DNA of 64,000 nt from Paulownia fortunei. Its lineage: Eukaryota > Streptophyta > Magnoliopsida > Lamiales > Paulowniaceae. Under the pieces are notes generated by a model, which worked only from the letters and a program-made list of their open reading frames with translations, did no database searches and had not been told where the DNA came from. Below, piece after piece: positions 40,401 to 51,537 of the stretch; positions within the stretch are counted from its first letter, which is position 1; every line of letters starts with the position of its first letter. The position numbers and the translations under genes were made by a program. The stretch is taken from NCBI GenBank assembly GCA_019321725.1, contig CM033116.1, positions 9,008,841-9,072,840 on the forward strand, given 5' to 3'.

Positions 40401-43400
40401 TATTAAAACGTTTTAACATGAATAAATCTCATCCAATGAGTTCTCCATGGTTGTTCAATCCCTTGATGTGAAAAAAGATCCTTTTCGTCCTCGAGATGTG
40501 AGGAAGAAACTCTTGGTCCTGAAATATTATATCTTAGTGCTATTGGTGCACTACCATATCTTACTAATTGTACAAGACCTGACTTAACATTCTCTATTAA
40601 TTTACTAGCAAGGTATAGTTCTTCTCCAACTCCAAGACACTGGAATGGTGTTAAACAATTCATCCGATATCTTAAGGGAACAACAGATATGTATATGTTT
40701 TATTCACAAGATTCAAAGTCGGAATTAATTGGATATGTTGATGTTGGATATTTGTTTGATCCGCATAAAGCACAATCACAAATAGGTTATTTAGGTGGTA
40801 CTGCTATTTTTTGACGCTCTACAAAGCAAACTCTTACCGCCACTTCTTCGAATTATGCTGAAATTTTAGCAATACATGAAGCAAGTCAAGAATGCGTATG
40901 GTTGAGATATCTAGTTCAACATATCCGAGAAACTTGTAATCTTTCATTTAGCAAAGAAAGTCCAACAGTGCTATATGAGGATAATGCAGCATATATAACC
41001 CAAATTAAAGGAGATAGAACCAAGCACATTTCACCAAAGTTCTTTTTCATTCATGAACTCCAAAAGAAATGGGATATAAATGTCCATCAAATTCGCTCGA
41101 GTAACAACTTCGTAGACTTGTTAACAAAGGCACTACCAATAACAACTTTTGAAAAATTAATTGACACGATTGGTATGTGTCGGCTCATAGATCTTTGTTT
41201 AAAATAAGACATAATTCCATGACACTATACTCTTTTCCTTAACCATGATTTTAACCCATTGGGTTTTCTAGCAAGATTTTTAATGAAGCAGTTTATAACA
41301 CGTATTTAAAAAAGAATGGTGTACTCTTTTTTCTTCGCTAAGATTTTTCCCCACTGGGTTTTTTATTAGTAAGGTTTTAACGAGGCATGTTCTTTGTATG
41401 GACACCCCAAGGGGAGTGTTACGAATATTAGAAATGTGTGTCCATTTCTGGACCAATCAGACGCAACACAACTGACTCAAAAGAATAAGAGTTTCTGGAT
41501 TGCAATTAAGGCCACAACTTGAAGTTTGGTGGACGACCCACTAATCAATTATGCAGCATTAAGTTGATTAGTGGAGCACTTAATTGAGCACTAACATTGA
41601 TTGAGCCGGGTGGTCGATTGTCCAGTACTAAAGGTGTTAAAATTTGCTCCCTATATATATGTGTATCATTTGTATTGAGAGCAAAGAAAAGAAAGCCGAA
41701 TGAAAGCTCTCATTTAGATACGACTGTCCAATATATATATATGTGCGTGTGTGACATACATACATTTATATATTATATTTATGGAATATGGAAAAGAATG
41801 AAAAATGTAAACTAGAAACCCAATGGCTGGGAAATTTTTTATTTTTTGAATTCAGTCTACTTTGCAGCCCATCATAGAGAACACTCCCGATAACACCCCA
41901 AGGAAGCCACAATTCCACTCACACCCCAAAGCAAAGCGACTTAAGGCCCACAACTCCACATCACAAGGTCTTTGAGGCACGCAAGGAGGTGAGCAGCCGC
42001 ATCTCTCAACCAAAGAATAAAGTCAACTATCTTTTTAGAGTTTGGGTTACTCATATTACCACTGGACCGCACCCAATTTTTTCTATTTTAAAATTTTGTC
42101 AATCCAATTTGGCCCTAACCAATTACAACTCTACCCCAACCTACTATATCATGTTGAACTCCTGCCGAGTCATCAGCAAATGTTGGAAATTAACACCACA
42201 ATCAAGCATTTAATTCCAATTCTTGTATTTTTCAAACAAACAACCGTACTTCTGTTGAACAATAAAAAGAATATGGGTTTGTTTGTTGTTCTTTTGCAGG
42301 AATAATTTCCTTCTCCCAAAATGGAAAACATGTTTGGCATTAACATTTCGAAGAAATACATTTTCATTTTCCAAAATATTAATCAATCATCATTTCAATT
42401 AAATAATTATATATCTAGCTAAAACTCCACTAACTACAACAAAACAACAATGACAAAAGGCACCTACAGTTGAAAATATCTCCCACTAACTATTGACAAG
42501 ACATTTACAATTAAAAATATCTTTTAAAATACATCATATTATTTCTTCACAACAAAACATCCAAACATATTTTCATTATGCACGCGTTCTCTAATTCCAC
42601 TACCAAACCACATTCTCCAAAAATAATTTCCCCAGAATAGCGGGAAATAATACCAACAAAGCCTATATGTTTCTTAATCTTATTCCAAGATCTAATAGAA
42701 TCAAAAGAGCTTCTATTTAACGCATTACTTTCAGTTGTTTCTGTTTCCTTTAAGAGATTAATTATTGCATTAATTTCACCATAACTTTTTCTCTAGTGTT
42801 TTTGTAGTTATATTCCCCGACGTTTTTACATGATAGTCAAAGAGTCTAAAATACTTGAGTAATGCTAAATCAAGAGAGCTAGCCTTTTGAAATTTTCAAA
42901 ACTTAAATCTCTATACTATGGTACCAGAAGGTAAGAATTGAGATTATACACTTACACACCAATTGTGTTTCTTCCATAAAGTAAAAGATTCAACTCATGG
43001 CAAATTATATGCTTTAAATAGAAAGATGTATGTTAGAGTATAAACTCTACTTAATTTCTTTTTAAGAACTCAACTACAACCAAAAAGTTTTTGAAGATCT
43101 CCTCAAGTATAATGAAATTTGTGGAAAAAAAAGAATATTTTTCTCTTATTAAATTCTGAATAATACAAGACATATTATATACAAACAAAGGTAAGAAGAA
43201 AAGAAATGGAAACCCAATTACAATCCCTATAAATCTAGTACAATCTCAATAAATTTGGGATTACAATAACTCTCAATAACACCCAAAAATAACTCCCCAT
43301 ATTCACTCATTTATAAAGTCAAACATTCCTTAATTACATATTTTTCCACACCCCCTCAAGCTGGTAAGTGTATATCATACATTCCCACCTTGCCAATTAT

Positions 43401-46400
43401 TATTTGAAACACACAGCAGTACTCAATCCTTTGGTCAAGATATCTGCAAGTTGCCCGTTTGTGGAAATATGTGGTGTGCAAATGAGGCCTCTATCCAACT
43501 TCTCCTTGATGAAATGTCTATCTACTTCTACATGCTTTGTGCGGTCATGTTGCACAAGATTGTGTGCAATATTAATAGTTGACTTATTATCACAATAGAA
43601 TCTCATAGGCGCCTCCCATTTAATCTTTAAATCTTCAAGAATTATCTTCAGCCAAAGTAATTCACATATTCCGAGAGCCATTGATCTAAACTCAGCTTCA
43701 ACACTTGATCTTGCAACAACATTCTGCTTTTTACTCCTCTATGTAACCAAGTTTCCACCTAAAAATGTGCAGTAGCCTGATGTTAATCGTCTATCAACCA
43801 TCGAACCAGCATAATCAGCATCAGTATAAGCTTCAAGTGTTAAACTTGCCCCTTTTTTAAACAGAATCCCTTTCCCAGGTGTTCCCATAAGATAGTGTAA
43901 TATTCAGTACACTGCTTGAAGGTGGACTTCCTTAGGATTGTGCATGAATTGATTGACTACACTAACAGCATATGCAATATCAGGCCTTGTGTGAGATAAA
44001 TAAATTAATTGACCAACTAACCTCTGATAGTTTCCCCGATCAACGCTAGCATCTTCCTTGTTTTCTCCAAGCTTATTATTGAATTCAATTGGTGTGTCAG
44101 CAGGTTTACAAGCCAACTTTCCAGTTTCTTTCAATAAGTCAAGCATATACTTCTGTTGGGAAACAAATATTCCCTGTTTTGACCGAGCAACCTCAATGCC
44201 TAAGAAGTACTTCAATTTGCCAAGTTCTTTAATTTCAAACTCTCTTGCCAAACATTTCTTCAGGCTCTCCTTTTCTTTCTCATCATTCCCAATTTCAATT
44301 ATATCATCCACATAAACAAGCAAGGCTGTTACTCCCACTCCTCTTGAACCTGAGTGTTTGATGAATAAAGTGTGATCACCTTGACTTTGCTTATATCCAT
44401 TATTGATCATAACCTTTGCAAATCTCCCAAACCACGCACAGGATTGCTTGAGCCCATACAAAGCCTTCTTCAACTTACAAACTTTTCTGCCTTCAAAACT
44501 ATTGTCAAATCCAGGAGGGATTTCCATATAAATTTCCTCTTCAAGATCACCATAGAGAAAAGCATTCTTAACATCAAACTGTTGCAAGTTCCAATCAAGA
44601 TTTGTTGCTAAGGATAATAACACTCTAACCGTATTCATTTTGGCAACTGGTGCAAATGTCTCCAAATAATCCCCCCCATATGTTTGTGTATATCTCTTGG
44701 CTACAAGTCTCGCCTTACACCTTTCAATTGACCCATTTGGCTTATATTGCACGGAAAAAACCCAGTTACAACCTACTGGATTCTTACCACTTGGTAACTT
44801 CACTATTTCCCATGTTCTATTCTTTTTCAGTACTTCCATCTCAAGACTCGTAGCTTGTCTCCATTTCTCATTGCTTAATGCCTCGGATAAGGTTTTGGGA
44901 ATGGTAACAACATTCAGTTGGGTGAGAAATGCACGGTGAGAAGGTGATAGTTTCTGATAGCTTAGGAAATGAGCAAATGGATATAAAGGGTGTTTGGTAC
45001 ATTCTCTTATGCCTTTTCTAAGAGCAATAGGAGGGTCAAGTTCATCATTTTCAATAGCAGTAGCAGCATCAAAATCATTTGGATAAAAATTAGTTGGAGA
45101 GATTACCTCATTTCCAGGAGTTGGTTCCAACTCTTGGACTTGCAGAGGATCAATGACACATGTTTTCTTCCTTGAGTATACCTGCAGTGGTCTAGTAGAA
45201 TCATGAACATTATTTCTAGAAAATACAGGACTTGGAGAATTAAACTCAGTTGAAGGAGTTGAGTCAATCACAGGCTAGGTTGGTGAAGGGCTAGGTATAG
45301 ATGATGAAGGGGATTGTAAGGTAGAAGGTAAATCAAGTGGAAACAAGTTCGAGTCCTTATCTTCCATGAATGATGTCTCCCCTTGAAGATAAGGACTAGA
45401 AAAATAACCCTCGCTTTCAACAAATGTAACATCAGCAGAGACAAAATTTTTTAGAGGGTGGATGATAACACTTGTAACCTTTCTGCGTGGAAGAATACCC
45501 AATGAAAATGCATTTAAGTGCCCGTGGATCTAGCTTTCCCCTATTTTGAGCATGAATGTGTACAAAGGAACTACAACCAAATATTCTAGGGGTAAGATTA
45601 TTTGAAATAGGAAAGTGGGGAAAAAATGAGAGAGCTCTTGCATAAGACTCTTAAACCCCAAAACCCGAGAGGGTAATCTATTAATAAAATGAGTGGATGT
45701 TAGAACGGCTCCCCCCAATATTGTTTTGATACATTCCTTTGGATTAAGAAAGAACGGGTTACATCAAGAAGGTGACCATTTTTTCTCTCGACAATGCCAT
45801 TTTGTTGAGGAGTACTAACACAAGATGATTCATGGATTATTCCTTCCTTTTTGAAAAATAGGGATAAAACTTGATTAAAATAATCTTTGGCATTATCTGA
45901 TTTGAATCGTTTTATTTTCACACCAAACTAAGTGTTGATCATGTTATGAAAAATTGGAAAAACATAGCTCACATCAAACTTTTGTTTAAGGAGAAAGACC
46001 CATGACACTTGAGTACAATCATCAATGAATGAAACAAACCATCTAGCCCCTGAAATATTAGGAACACTAGAAGGACCCCAAATATCACTGTGAATCCGAG
46101 TAAAAGAAACTGAAACTCTTTTATGACTAGCAAGAAATGAAACGCGACGATGTTTTGCAAGTTCACAAATTTCACAATGAAAAGTTCCTACATCCAATCG
46201 TTTAAACAATGTGGGAAATAAGATTTTAAGAATAGTAAAAGAAGGATGACCTAAGCGAATATGGTAAAGCCGGATTTTGTCTTTATTTGGGAGAGTGCTT
46301 TCAGTGAGGCATGACAAAGAGTACTTGTTCGCGATTCTATTTTAATCACGGGGTATGTCAAGGTAGTAAAGCCCATCCTTTTCTTTAGCAAGTCCAATCG

Positions 46401-49400
46401 TCTTCCCCGAATCCTGGTCCTGAAAAACGCAATAAGAAGGGTGAAAGACAACACTGCAATTCAAGTCTTTGGTAAGTCGAGGTATAGAAATTAAATTAGT
46501 TGAAAGTTTAGGGACATGAAGGACATCTTTTAAGATAAGTGAGGGGTTTAGATGGATTTCTCCTTGACCTGCCACTGTGATCAAAGAACCATCTGCCACA
46601 GAAATCTTTTTGTTGCTTGGACATGGTTTGTAGGAGATAAAGTTATGAGAAGAATTGGTCATGTAATCAGTAGCTCCTGAGTCAATTACCCAACAACCAA
46701 AAGGATTTGAATCCGAGACATTTAAAGCCTGAGAAATAGAATACTTACCTGAGAGTGCTAAGGAGGAGCAAGCACCAGAGGAAGATTTCTCAAGAGATTC
46801 TAATAAAATTTTCAGCCTCCTAATATCTTCTTTGTTCCACTCCACTTGTTGCGGGGTCTCATTCTCATTGTTTGACGGATTATTATCGATAAAATTTGCT
46901 TGCCCCTGACCTTTTTCCTGTTGTCTGTTGTTAGGCTTTGAGTTTTTATTGTTGTTTGGTGGATTTAGAATGGTTTTGACTTTGATGGTTTGCGTTGCGG
47001 AAGTGTTTGTGGCTTCATAAATCTGGGGCATGATTAATGGAAATACAGGGACAAGGACTGTTAAGAAGGCTGAGAAAGATACTTTGTTTTGGGCAACCAA
47101 AAAACAGAACAGAACTCTGTTATGCAAATCTACAGATCTGAAAAAAAAAATTCAGCAATGAAGGCTGGAAATTGATGAAGCCCAAGGAGCCAAACCAGGC
47201 TCTGATACCATGTGGAAAAAAAAGAATACTTTTCTCTTATTAAATTCTGAATGATACAAGACATATTATATACAAACAAAGATAAGAAGAACAGAAATGG
47301 AAACTCTAATTACAATCCCTATAAATCTGGTACAATCCCAATAAATTTGGGATTACAATAACTCTCAATAACACCCAAAAATAACTCCCCATATTCACTC
47401 ATTTATAAGGTCAAACATTCCTTAATTACATATTTTTCCAAAAAATTTAAGATTCTGTCATTTTGCTTTTCCTTTTCACTTTACTCTGCAAAATCCTAAT
47501 TCAAAAGGCATATGTATGTTTCTCACATTTATTATGAATATTCTGTATGGCAAAAGGTAGAAGTGAAAGCAAGATGGCTTGAACTCACATTGAGAAGCAC
47601 ATGCTACAAAAGATGCCTCGGATATGACAAATCCAACTAGGAGCACTATAAAGAGAATATGATTTCTTTGACCTGCATAGCAACAATAGACTTCTTAATG
47701 GATACCTCTGAAAGAATAGATAATAGTATGAACAACTAACAACCACCAAGACTTCAGTAATAGCTTCATCTTCAAGAAAAAGTAGATGACGCACAAAAGT
47801 CGTTACCTATACAGTTCCCGAAAGCAGGACAATGGTGGTCAAAGCCCATAACATAATTCTTGCAGTGCCTGCAATATTTCATCCTCCTGTGTACCGTAAA
47901 AACCTGGAACACAGCATAAAGTTTACTACTCACAAATAAATGCATAGAGCAGAAATTGTGCAGACGCTAAATATTTTTCTTTATGATAAACCAAGAAAAG
48001 AATAAATTTGAAGCATAATAAATAGCTTGTACACAGGCGCATGTTCAGTACAGGAACATGAACCTAGGCTTATTATAAGAAAAAATGAACTTATAACATT
48101 CTTAATAATCAATATGTTACTCTCATCCAAGTATTTTTATCATTGTGTGGAGACCAACTACAGTCATATAGTGCTATAAACTATTTCTTAAGAAAATTTA
48201 TAAGGAAGTCCTAGTATGATGGCATGCATATGTACTTCCTTTCAAAAGCCATTTGTCAGTTATGCAATTGCTAAAGTGCTGCAATAGAAACACAATGCCC
48301 ATCTACTACATGAAGGAATGAAACGACAGAAGGATCCAGGATTGAAGTTCTAGGGGACCAAGTAGCTGTTGTCAATTCCAAAGTTCAGAAATGAATTTTT
48401 CCCTAGTGTTGGACATTTAGGAGGAAAATGTTGTTGAGACCTAGAAAGACTATTATTTTAACACTCTTCAATTTCTAATTAGGATGTTGAAGATTTTTTT
48501 TTTAAATATGCATTAGTCATAGTTAGTTTATCATAATTAGTTGTTTCAATTATTGTTCACCATCAAATGTAGAGAAAAAAAGACTGTGCATGCAGATTAT
48601 AAAATAAACTTGCATTGTTACATTAATATCAATGCCCATGTTTTAAAAATGTCAACACATCACAATTGACTATCAATTTAAGCATGCTTCATTGAATAAA
48701 CTCAACTATTCTAGGATATAATAGTACAAGTTCAACTATACGTGGAATATGGCTGAAGATCACAAAAACTGGTATATTTGATGAAACAATATCATAATCA
48801 AAAGAAGAACTCAATTTCTTAATAGGACAATAGTATAGCACTAAAATTATCAAGATAAAGTGGGACCTTCACTCTTTTCTTATTATTAACGCACTGTTTA
48901 TCAAACATAAGTCATATGCTTTATTAATTTTAGACCATTGTAATATGGATTTGTGAGATATTAATTACTTTAGTTAGTTGCTTTTTTGCATTGGTTATAA
49001 CTTATTTTATATACATTACTGCAGTGTATATGTCATTGTATATGTACATACATATGGACAGTATTGGGGGGTGGGTGCAGGTGCCCACCTGCACACACAC
49101 ACACACACACCCCAAAATCCGTCGTTGGAACGAACATTCAAATGGTTTTGATATACCAGCAGACAAATTTGATACACTAGTTTATATGCAGAAAGACAAA
49201 ATAGTGGACCACAAAAAACATGTGCATGCATAAAAAGGATTTTCAGTTGGGCTTCAGGCTAGCCAGGGAGTCTTCAGATGACTTACATAAGTGCTTGGCC
49301 AGATTGGCCCTTCCAAACTAGTAAAATTGGCAGTCTATAAAGATGGCCTATGTTATCACCCTACTATAATCATACTGCCAGTAATTGTGACTAACAAAGC

Positions 49401-51537
49401 AAAAAAATCTCCTAGGCCAATTTGTTTGTAATTGGAGTCAGCTATGGGCATAGTTTGATAAGCATCCAAAATATTTAGTAAATACACTATATCAAGATAC
49501 ACCTGGGACATGCTAGGAACTAGCCAAAAGACATCACATAGGCTTTTCAATTGGAATGCTTTCATTGCAGTACAAATTAAAATCCTTTGCATTTCAAAGA
49601 CAATAAGAAATACAGAAGTAGATTTAGAAAAGAGAACAACCAAAAGCGGGTTTCCAATTGGATAACAATAAAACATTATTGGATTACGATCAAACATCAC
49701 TTTATTCTCTCTCTCTCTCTCTTTCTCTCTCTAGATATTGTGTTGTCTCCCACTCTCTCTCTCTCAATATAAGCACATTTGCTGTTGGTTTATATTTACT
49801 CCTTTTAATAAGAGACTTTTTCATATAACAACAACATAATTTATTACTCAAACTGTTCTAGCATTTCGGTCATATTCTTCTGGCAAGTGCCATATGCCCC
49901 CATATTGCCAGTCTGCATTCCAGTTAGCAATAAGAAGCTGCATTACGAGTCAGAAAAAATTAATGAATACTCAAGCCGTATATGACTAGTCAATTTTCAA
50001 ATTATATCACACTCACAGCCTGGTTATATGTGGATACCCCTGAATGTTCAAATCATGTTAGACTGCCAAGTTTGCAGAACAGTACTACAAGCCAGTGGAG
50101 TCAAGCCTAATCACCAAATTTACCGGAGTCTAGATGGTATATGGCATGATAGTTATTTCCATTGAGATAAGTGAGATGAAGCATCTTACTTCTTCAGCTG
50201 GAGATTCCTGCCGCACAACAGAAGTTGAAATTTTCAACTCCTACAACAGAAAATATATCATTCATAAAAGTCATGCTAGCATAAGCAGACAACTAATTAA
50301 CTTGTAGCACCTCTCCCTGGGCTTCATCTTTGCTCAGAGGACTTCGGACAAATAGGTCGTGGTAGGAAGAATGATGGGATACAAAGCCAGGGTCTGATGA
50401 CATAATACTGCAGCCAAAAATATGCTGTCAGTATATGGTTAGCATGATGGGATGAATAAAAGATACGAAAAAAAATTCAAAACTTTGTTCTATTGCAAGT
50501 GGACACATAGATCTCTATGAATCCTTGAATGCACGAATAAGAAACTGACCGAAATAGGCCAATTATCACCATTATGATCTCTATGTTAAATACAATGTCC
50601 ACCAAAGATGAAATAGCTGCAAAATAAATAATAGAATTACAGATACGAAAACACATAAATGTAGAGAAAATTACATTTGTTAGGTCCTGAAAGAATACTG
50701 TATGAGCATCTCCTTACTACTGCCTTATATAGCTGGCTCACTAACATTCTGTTAAATTGGAATCTTCCGAAATTGAATTTGCTTCATCAAATATTCAGAT
50801 ATTATATGATTCTCCGTTGGAACTGTCTATCTGTGGGACTTGCACTCCTTGAATCTCAGTAAATTCCTCACCCCGTGTATCAAGAAAGAATATGTAAATT
50901 TGTAAATAAAGACGACTATGAAGTTCATACAACCGCAGTTCCAATTAAGCTAGCACTTTCATTTTGCATTAAACATAATCAAACTAAGAATCCAAACCAA
51001 TAATAAGTATCCCACAAACACTAACTTTTCGCACATATTTTACTACTAAATTATGACAAATCACAAAAACATGAATTACAGCAGTTAAGTTGAAGTGGCA
51101 ACATAGGTACCTTGGCGAACCACAGAAATGTAAACGGCCCAGATGAAAAAAATGCAAAAGACAACAAAAGCCGGGGCCGAAGCCCTCACACCAGCAACTC
51201 TCTTGAAGAATCTCCCCAAACCCACCACAATTACAAGCAACACGGCTGCAATTGATAAAAAGATACACCAATATAAAAAAGATTGATTATGAAACTCTAA
51301 AGGTCCAAACTTAATACTTACAAATAAATATATACAGTATTCTAGACAAACAGAGAAAGAAATAAAACCTGAGAGAGGAAGGAGAGTGAGAAAGGATGAG
51401 GTGGGGAGGAAGAGAGGGAGCAAAGAAAGAGTGAATTGGGTAAATAAAACAGAGATGAGAGAAACCAAACAACTAATTATGGAAGAATTCCATTTTGGAT
51501 TTTGGTGGATTAAGACTTCTTCATCTGATTCTAGCAT
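28462..51537 (-). CDS. DHHC protein S-acyltransferase (palmitoyltransferase) with a very large intron
   Basis: Thirteen minus-strand exons join in frame: 51369-51537, 51111-51245, 50550-50616, 50311-50407 (or ending at 50302), 50190-50240, 49848-49912, 47807-47886, 47589-47672, 29646-29686, 29431-29496, 29260-29319, 28651-28702 and 28462-28550. The product is about 351 residues, and every junction keeps phase with GT-AG. The enzyme transfers palmitate to cysteines of membrane-associated proteins. Features in order: N-terminal hydrophobic spans (about 17-68 and 80-123), the DPG motif (SSDPG, 127-131), the catalytic DHHC (211-214) in [15 protein letters not shown], a span at about 226-248, and another at about 268-300. 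A TTxE-like KTDEW (301-305) and the PaCCT-like NPYDKG (333-338) complete it. The cysteine-rich region before DHHC is short: CRHC (200-203) is present, but the first CxxC...HC half is not seen. Intron 8 (29687-47588) is about 17.9 kb and full of retroelements. The exon 4 end and the exon 6/7 junction are the least certain. Other gene models would split it into two partial genes. Confidence 0.87.
30150..30770. repeat. Dispersed element rich in GGACACG/CGTGTCC words
   Basis: CACGGACACGACACAACACGGACACG at the left and GGACACG, GGACACGTGTTGG and GGTGTCGATGCATGTCC at the right give an inverted-repeat character to a segment of about 600 bp within the intron. No coding capacity is recognised. It may be a non-autonomous DNA element; the exact ends are not defined. 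Confidence 0.45.
30990..32330 (-). mobile_element. Ty1/copia relic (integrase and reverse transcriptase fragments)
   Basis: On the minus strand, 32100-32300 reads a copia integrase remnant ([14 protein letters not shown], then SDVGG). At about 31950-32020 a LKEMMNT block corresponds to the integrase LKEMMNAM. Near 31830 [14 protein letters not shown] matches the RT box VCLYVDDMLIFGTN, with the catalytic VDD changed to [16 protein letters not shown] follows near 31480. Many stops interrupt it, and much of the element between integrase and RT is missing. It is an old, dead copy. Confidence 0.8.
32400..34800 (+). mobile_element. Ty3/gypsy-type LTR with primer site and short gag leader (truncated)
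   Basis: TTTGGCGCCGTTGCCA at about 34155-34170 matches the TGGCGCCGTTGCC primer-binding site typical of plant Athila/Tat-type gypsy elements. It follows ...TTTACAAATT, so the LTR should end near 34150. Upstream, 32540-32770 has repeated GGCGCC/TAGGCGCC words that are GC-rich for this window, and 32840-33780 is a large tandem duplication. A short frame beginning at 34395 ([12 protein letters not shown]) could be a gag start. No pol domain follows, and the LTR start is uncertain. Confidence 0.65.
32840..33785. repeat. Tandem duplication, about 460-bp unit, two copies
   Basis: TACCTAGCAAGTTATGGGTA at about 32840 and TACCTAGCAGGTTATGGGTA at about 33301 begin two blocks. Both run through CGAAGGAGAAAGC, TTTTTTCCCTCAAGATTCTA, AATTGACCACTAATTGGATA and GTGTAGTCTTGATTGAGATA. 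The copies differ at scattered positions, mainly substitutions and small indels. Confidence 0.9.
34801..35886. other. Intronic DNA without recognised gene
   Basis: No coding domain is visible. It includes a MITE-like repeat copy at about 35640-35790 and a short GGATTGGATGGGTTCAG-type repeat word around 35180. Confidence 0.45.
35640..35790 (+). repeat. Dispersed MITE-like repeat, copy 3
   Basis: CACTAACTCTCAACTACTAC, then TAAAGTTATTACACC, then AAATTTCGTGCCTAATCAAA follow the same order as in 15180-15295 and the inverse of 19880-20000. Confidence 0.45.
35887..36056 (-). repeat. Inverted LTR-like segment, left partner
   Basis: About 170 bp matches the reverse complement of 41549-41715 (shared blocks ATGAGAGCTTTCATTC, CTCAATACAAATGATACACA, GGGAGCAAATTTTAACACC and GTTAGTGCTCAATTAAGTGC). 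It lies just upstream of TTATCAGTACGACTC (36062), a sequence like the leader or primer region of this copia family, where a direct-orientation LTR would be expected. Confidence 0.8.
36452..41720 (+). mobile_element. Degenerate Ty1/copia retrotransposon, plus strand
   Basis: Domains in order: gag (from about 36500, [19 protein letters not shown], then [11 protein letters not shown]); a glycine/arginine-rich stretch and CCHC knuckle (37320-37365, [12 protein letters not shown]); protease remnant (37774-38025); integrase remnants (38180-38990); reverse transcriptase remnants (39690-40400); RNase H (40700-41207, ending VDLLTKALP). In the knuckle the last canonical Cys is Tyr, with a Cys one residue later. 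Stops and frameshifts occur in most domains, so it is dead. A polypurine tract CCAAGGGGAG precedes TGTTACGAATATTAG (41417), taken as the 3' LTR start. The expected direct 5' LTR was not found. Confidence 0.88.
41417..41800 (+). repeat. 3' LTR-like segment of the plus-strand copia element
   Basis: It begins TGTTACGAATATTAG right after the polypurine tract. Its part at 41549-41715 is the inverted partner of 35887-36056. The right end is uncertain, in TA-rich sequence. Confidence 0.65.
41801..43114. other. Intronic DNA between two copia elements
   Basis: AT-rich DNA. No domain was recognised in the short frames at 41989-42367. Confidence 0.5.
43120..43350 (-). repeat. 3' LTR of the minus-strand copia element
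   Basis: It begins TGTGGAAAAAAAAG and ends TTTTTCCACA in plus-strand reading, and matches 47211-47442 except for about ten differences. Confidence 0.93.
47211..47442 (-). repeat. 5' LTR of the minus-strand copia element
   Basis: It begins TGTGGAAAAA immediately beside the primer site and ends TTTTTCCAAA, with AAATT following. Confidence 0.93.
49090..49110. repeat. (CA)n microsatellite in an intron
   Basis: A CA dinucleotide run of about 10 units lies within intron 6 of the S-acyltransferase gene. Confidence 0.9.
49705..49765. repeat. (CT)n microsatellites in an intron
   Basis: TCTCTCTCTCTCTC runs occur in two blocks near 49708-49733 and 49752-49765, again in intron 6. Confidence 0.9.

Larger units (their letters stand above)
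43120..47442 (-). mobile_element. Structurally complete Ty1/copia element lacking most of gag
   Basis: LTRs lie at 43120-43350 and 47211-47442 (TG...CA type). They differ at about 10 of about 231 positions by eye. The flanking 5-bp target duplication AAATT is at 43115-43119 and 47443-47447. On the minus strand, the primer site TGGTATCAGAGCC directly follows the 5' LTR (47198-47210). Protease ([12 protein letters not shown], about 46690), integrase ([36 protein letters not shown]; 46317-45530), reverse transcriptase (43904-45271, with LLVYVDDI) and RNase H (43400-43900, ending LADILTKGL) follow. The polypurine tract is CTTGAGGGGG beside 43350. Gag is almost absent: only about 470 bp separate the primer site from protease. 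Stops interrupt the polyprotein near 46330, 45925, 45272 and 43905. It inserted into intron 8 about 140 bp from the exon 8 donor. Confidence 0.95.
29687..47588 (-). other. Intron 8 of the S-acyltransferase gene, 17.9 kb
   Basis: The donor CAAT|GTGAGT is at 47588 and the acceptor CTCCAG is next to 29687. The split codon (T|TT, Phe) preserves the frame from ACASQ to FTAKSQ, as expected for this protein. Inside are a minus-strand copia relic (about 30990-32330), a gypsy-type LTR and primer site (about 32400-34170), a plus-strand copia element (36452-41720) and a minus-strand copia element (43120-47442). All other introns of the gene are below 2 kb. Confidence 0.8.

Noticed and set aside
43904..45271. 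Frame of 455 residues on the minus strand, the longest in the window
   Set aside because: It is the reverse transcriptase part of the minus-strand copia element ([28 protein letters not shown]) and not a host gene.
49356..49700. Minus-strand frame of 114 residues between S-acyltransferase exons
   Set aside because: It lies in intron 6 of that gene, lacks family motifs and would break the phase-consistent exon join.
51085..51537. Reading the first S-acyltransferase frame straight through without an intron
   Set aside because: The intron 51246-51368 has a multiple-of-three length and is open by chance. Splicing is preferred because of the GT and TTGCAG borders, but retention cannot be excluded.
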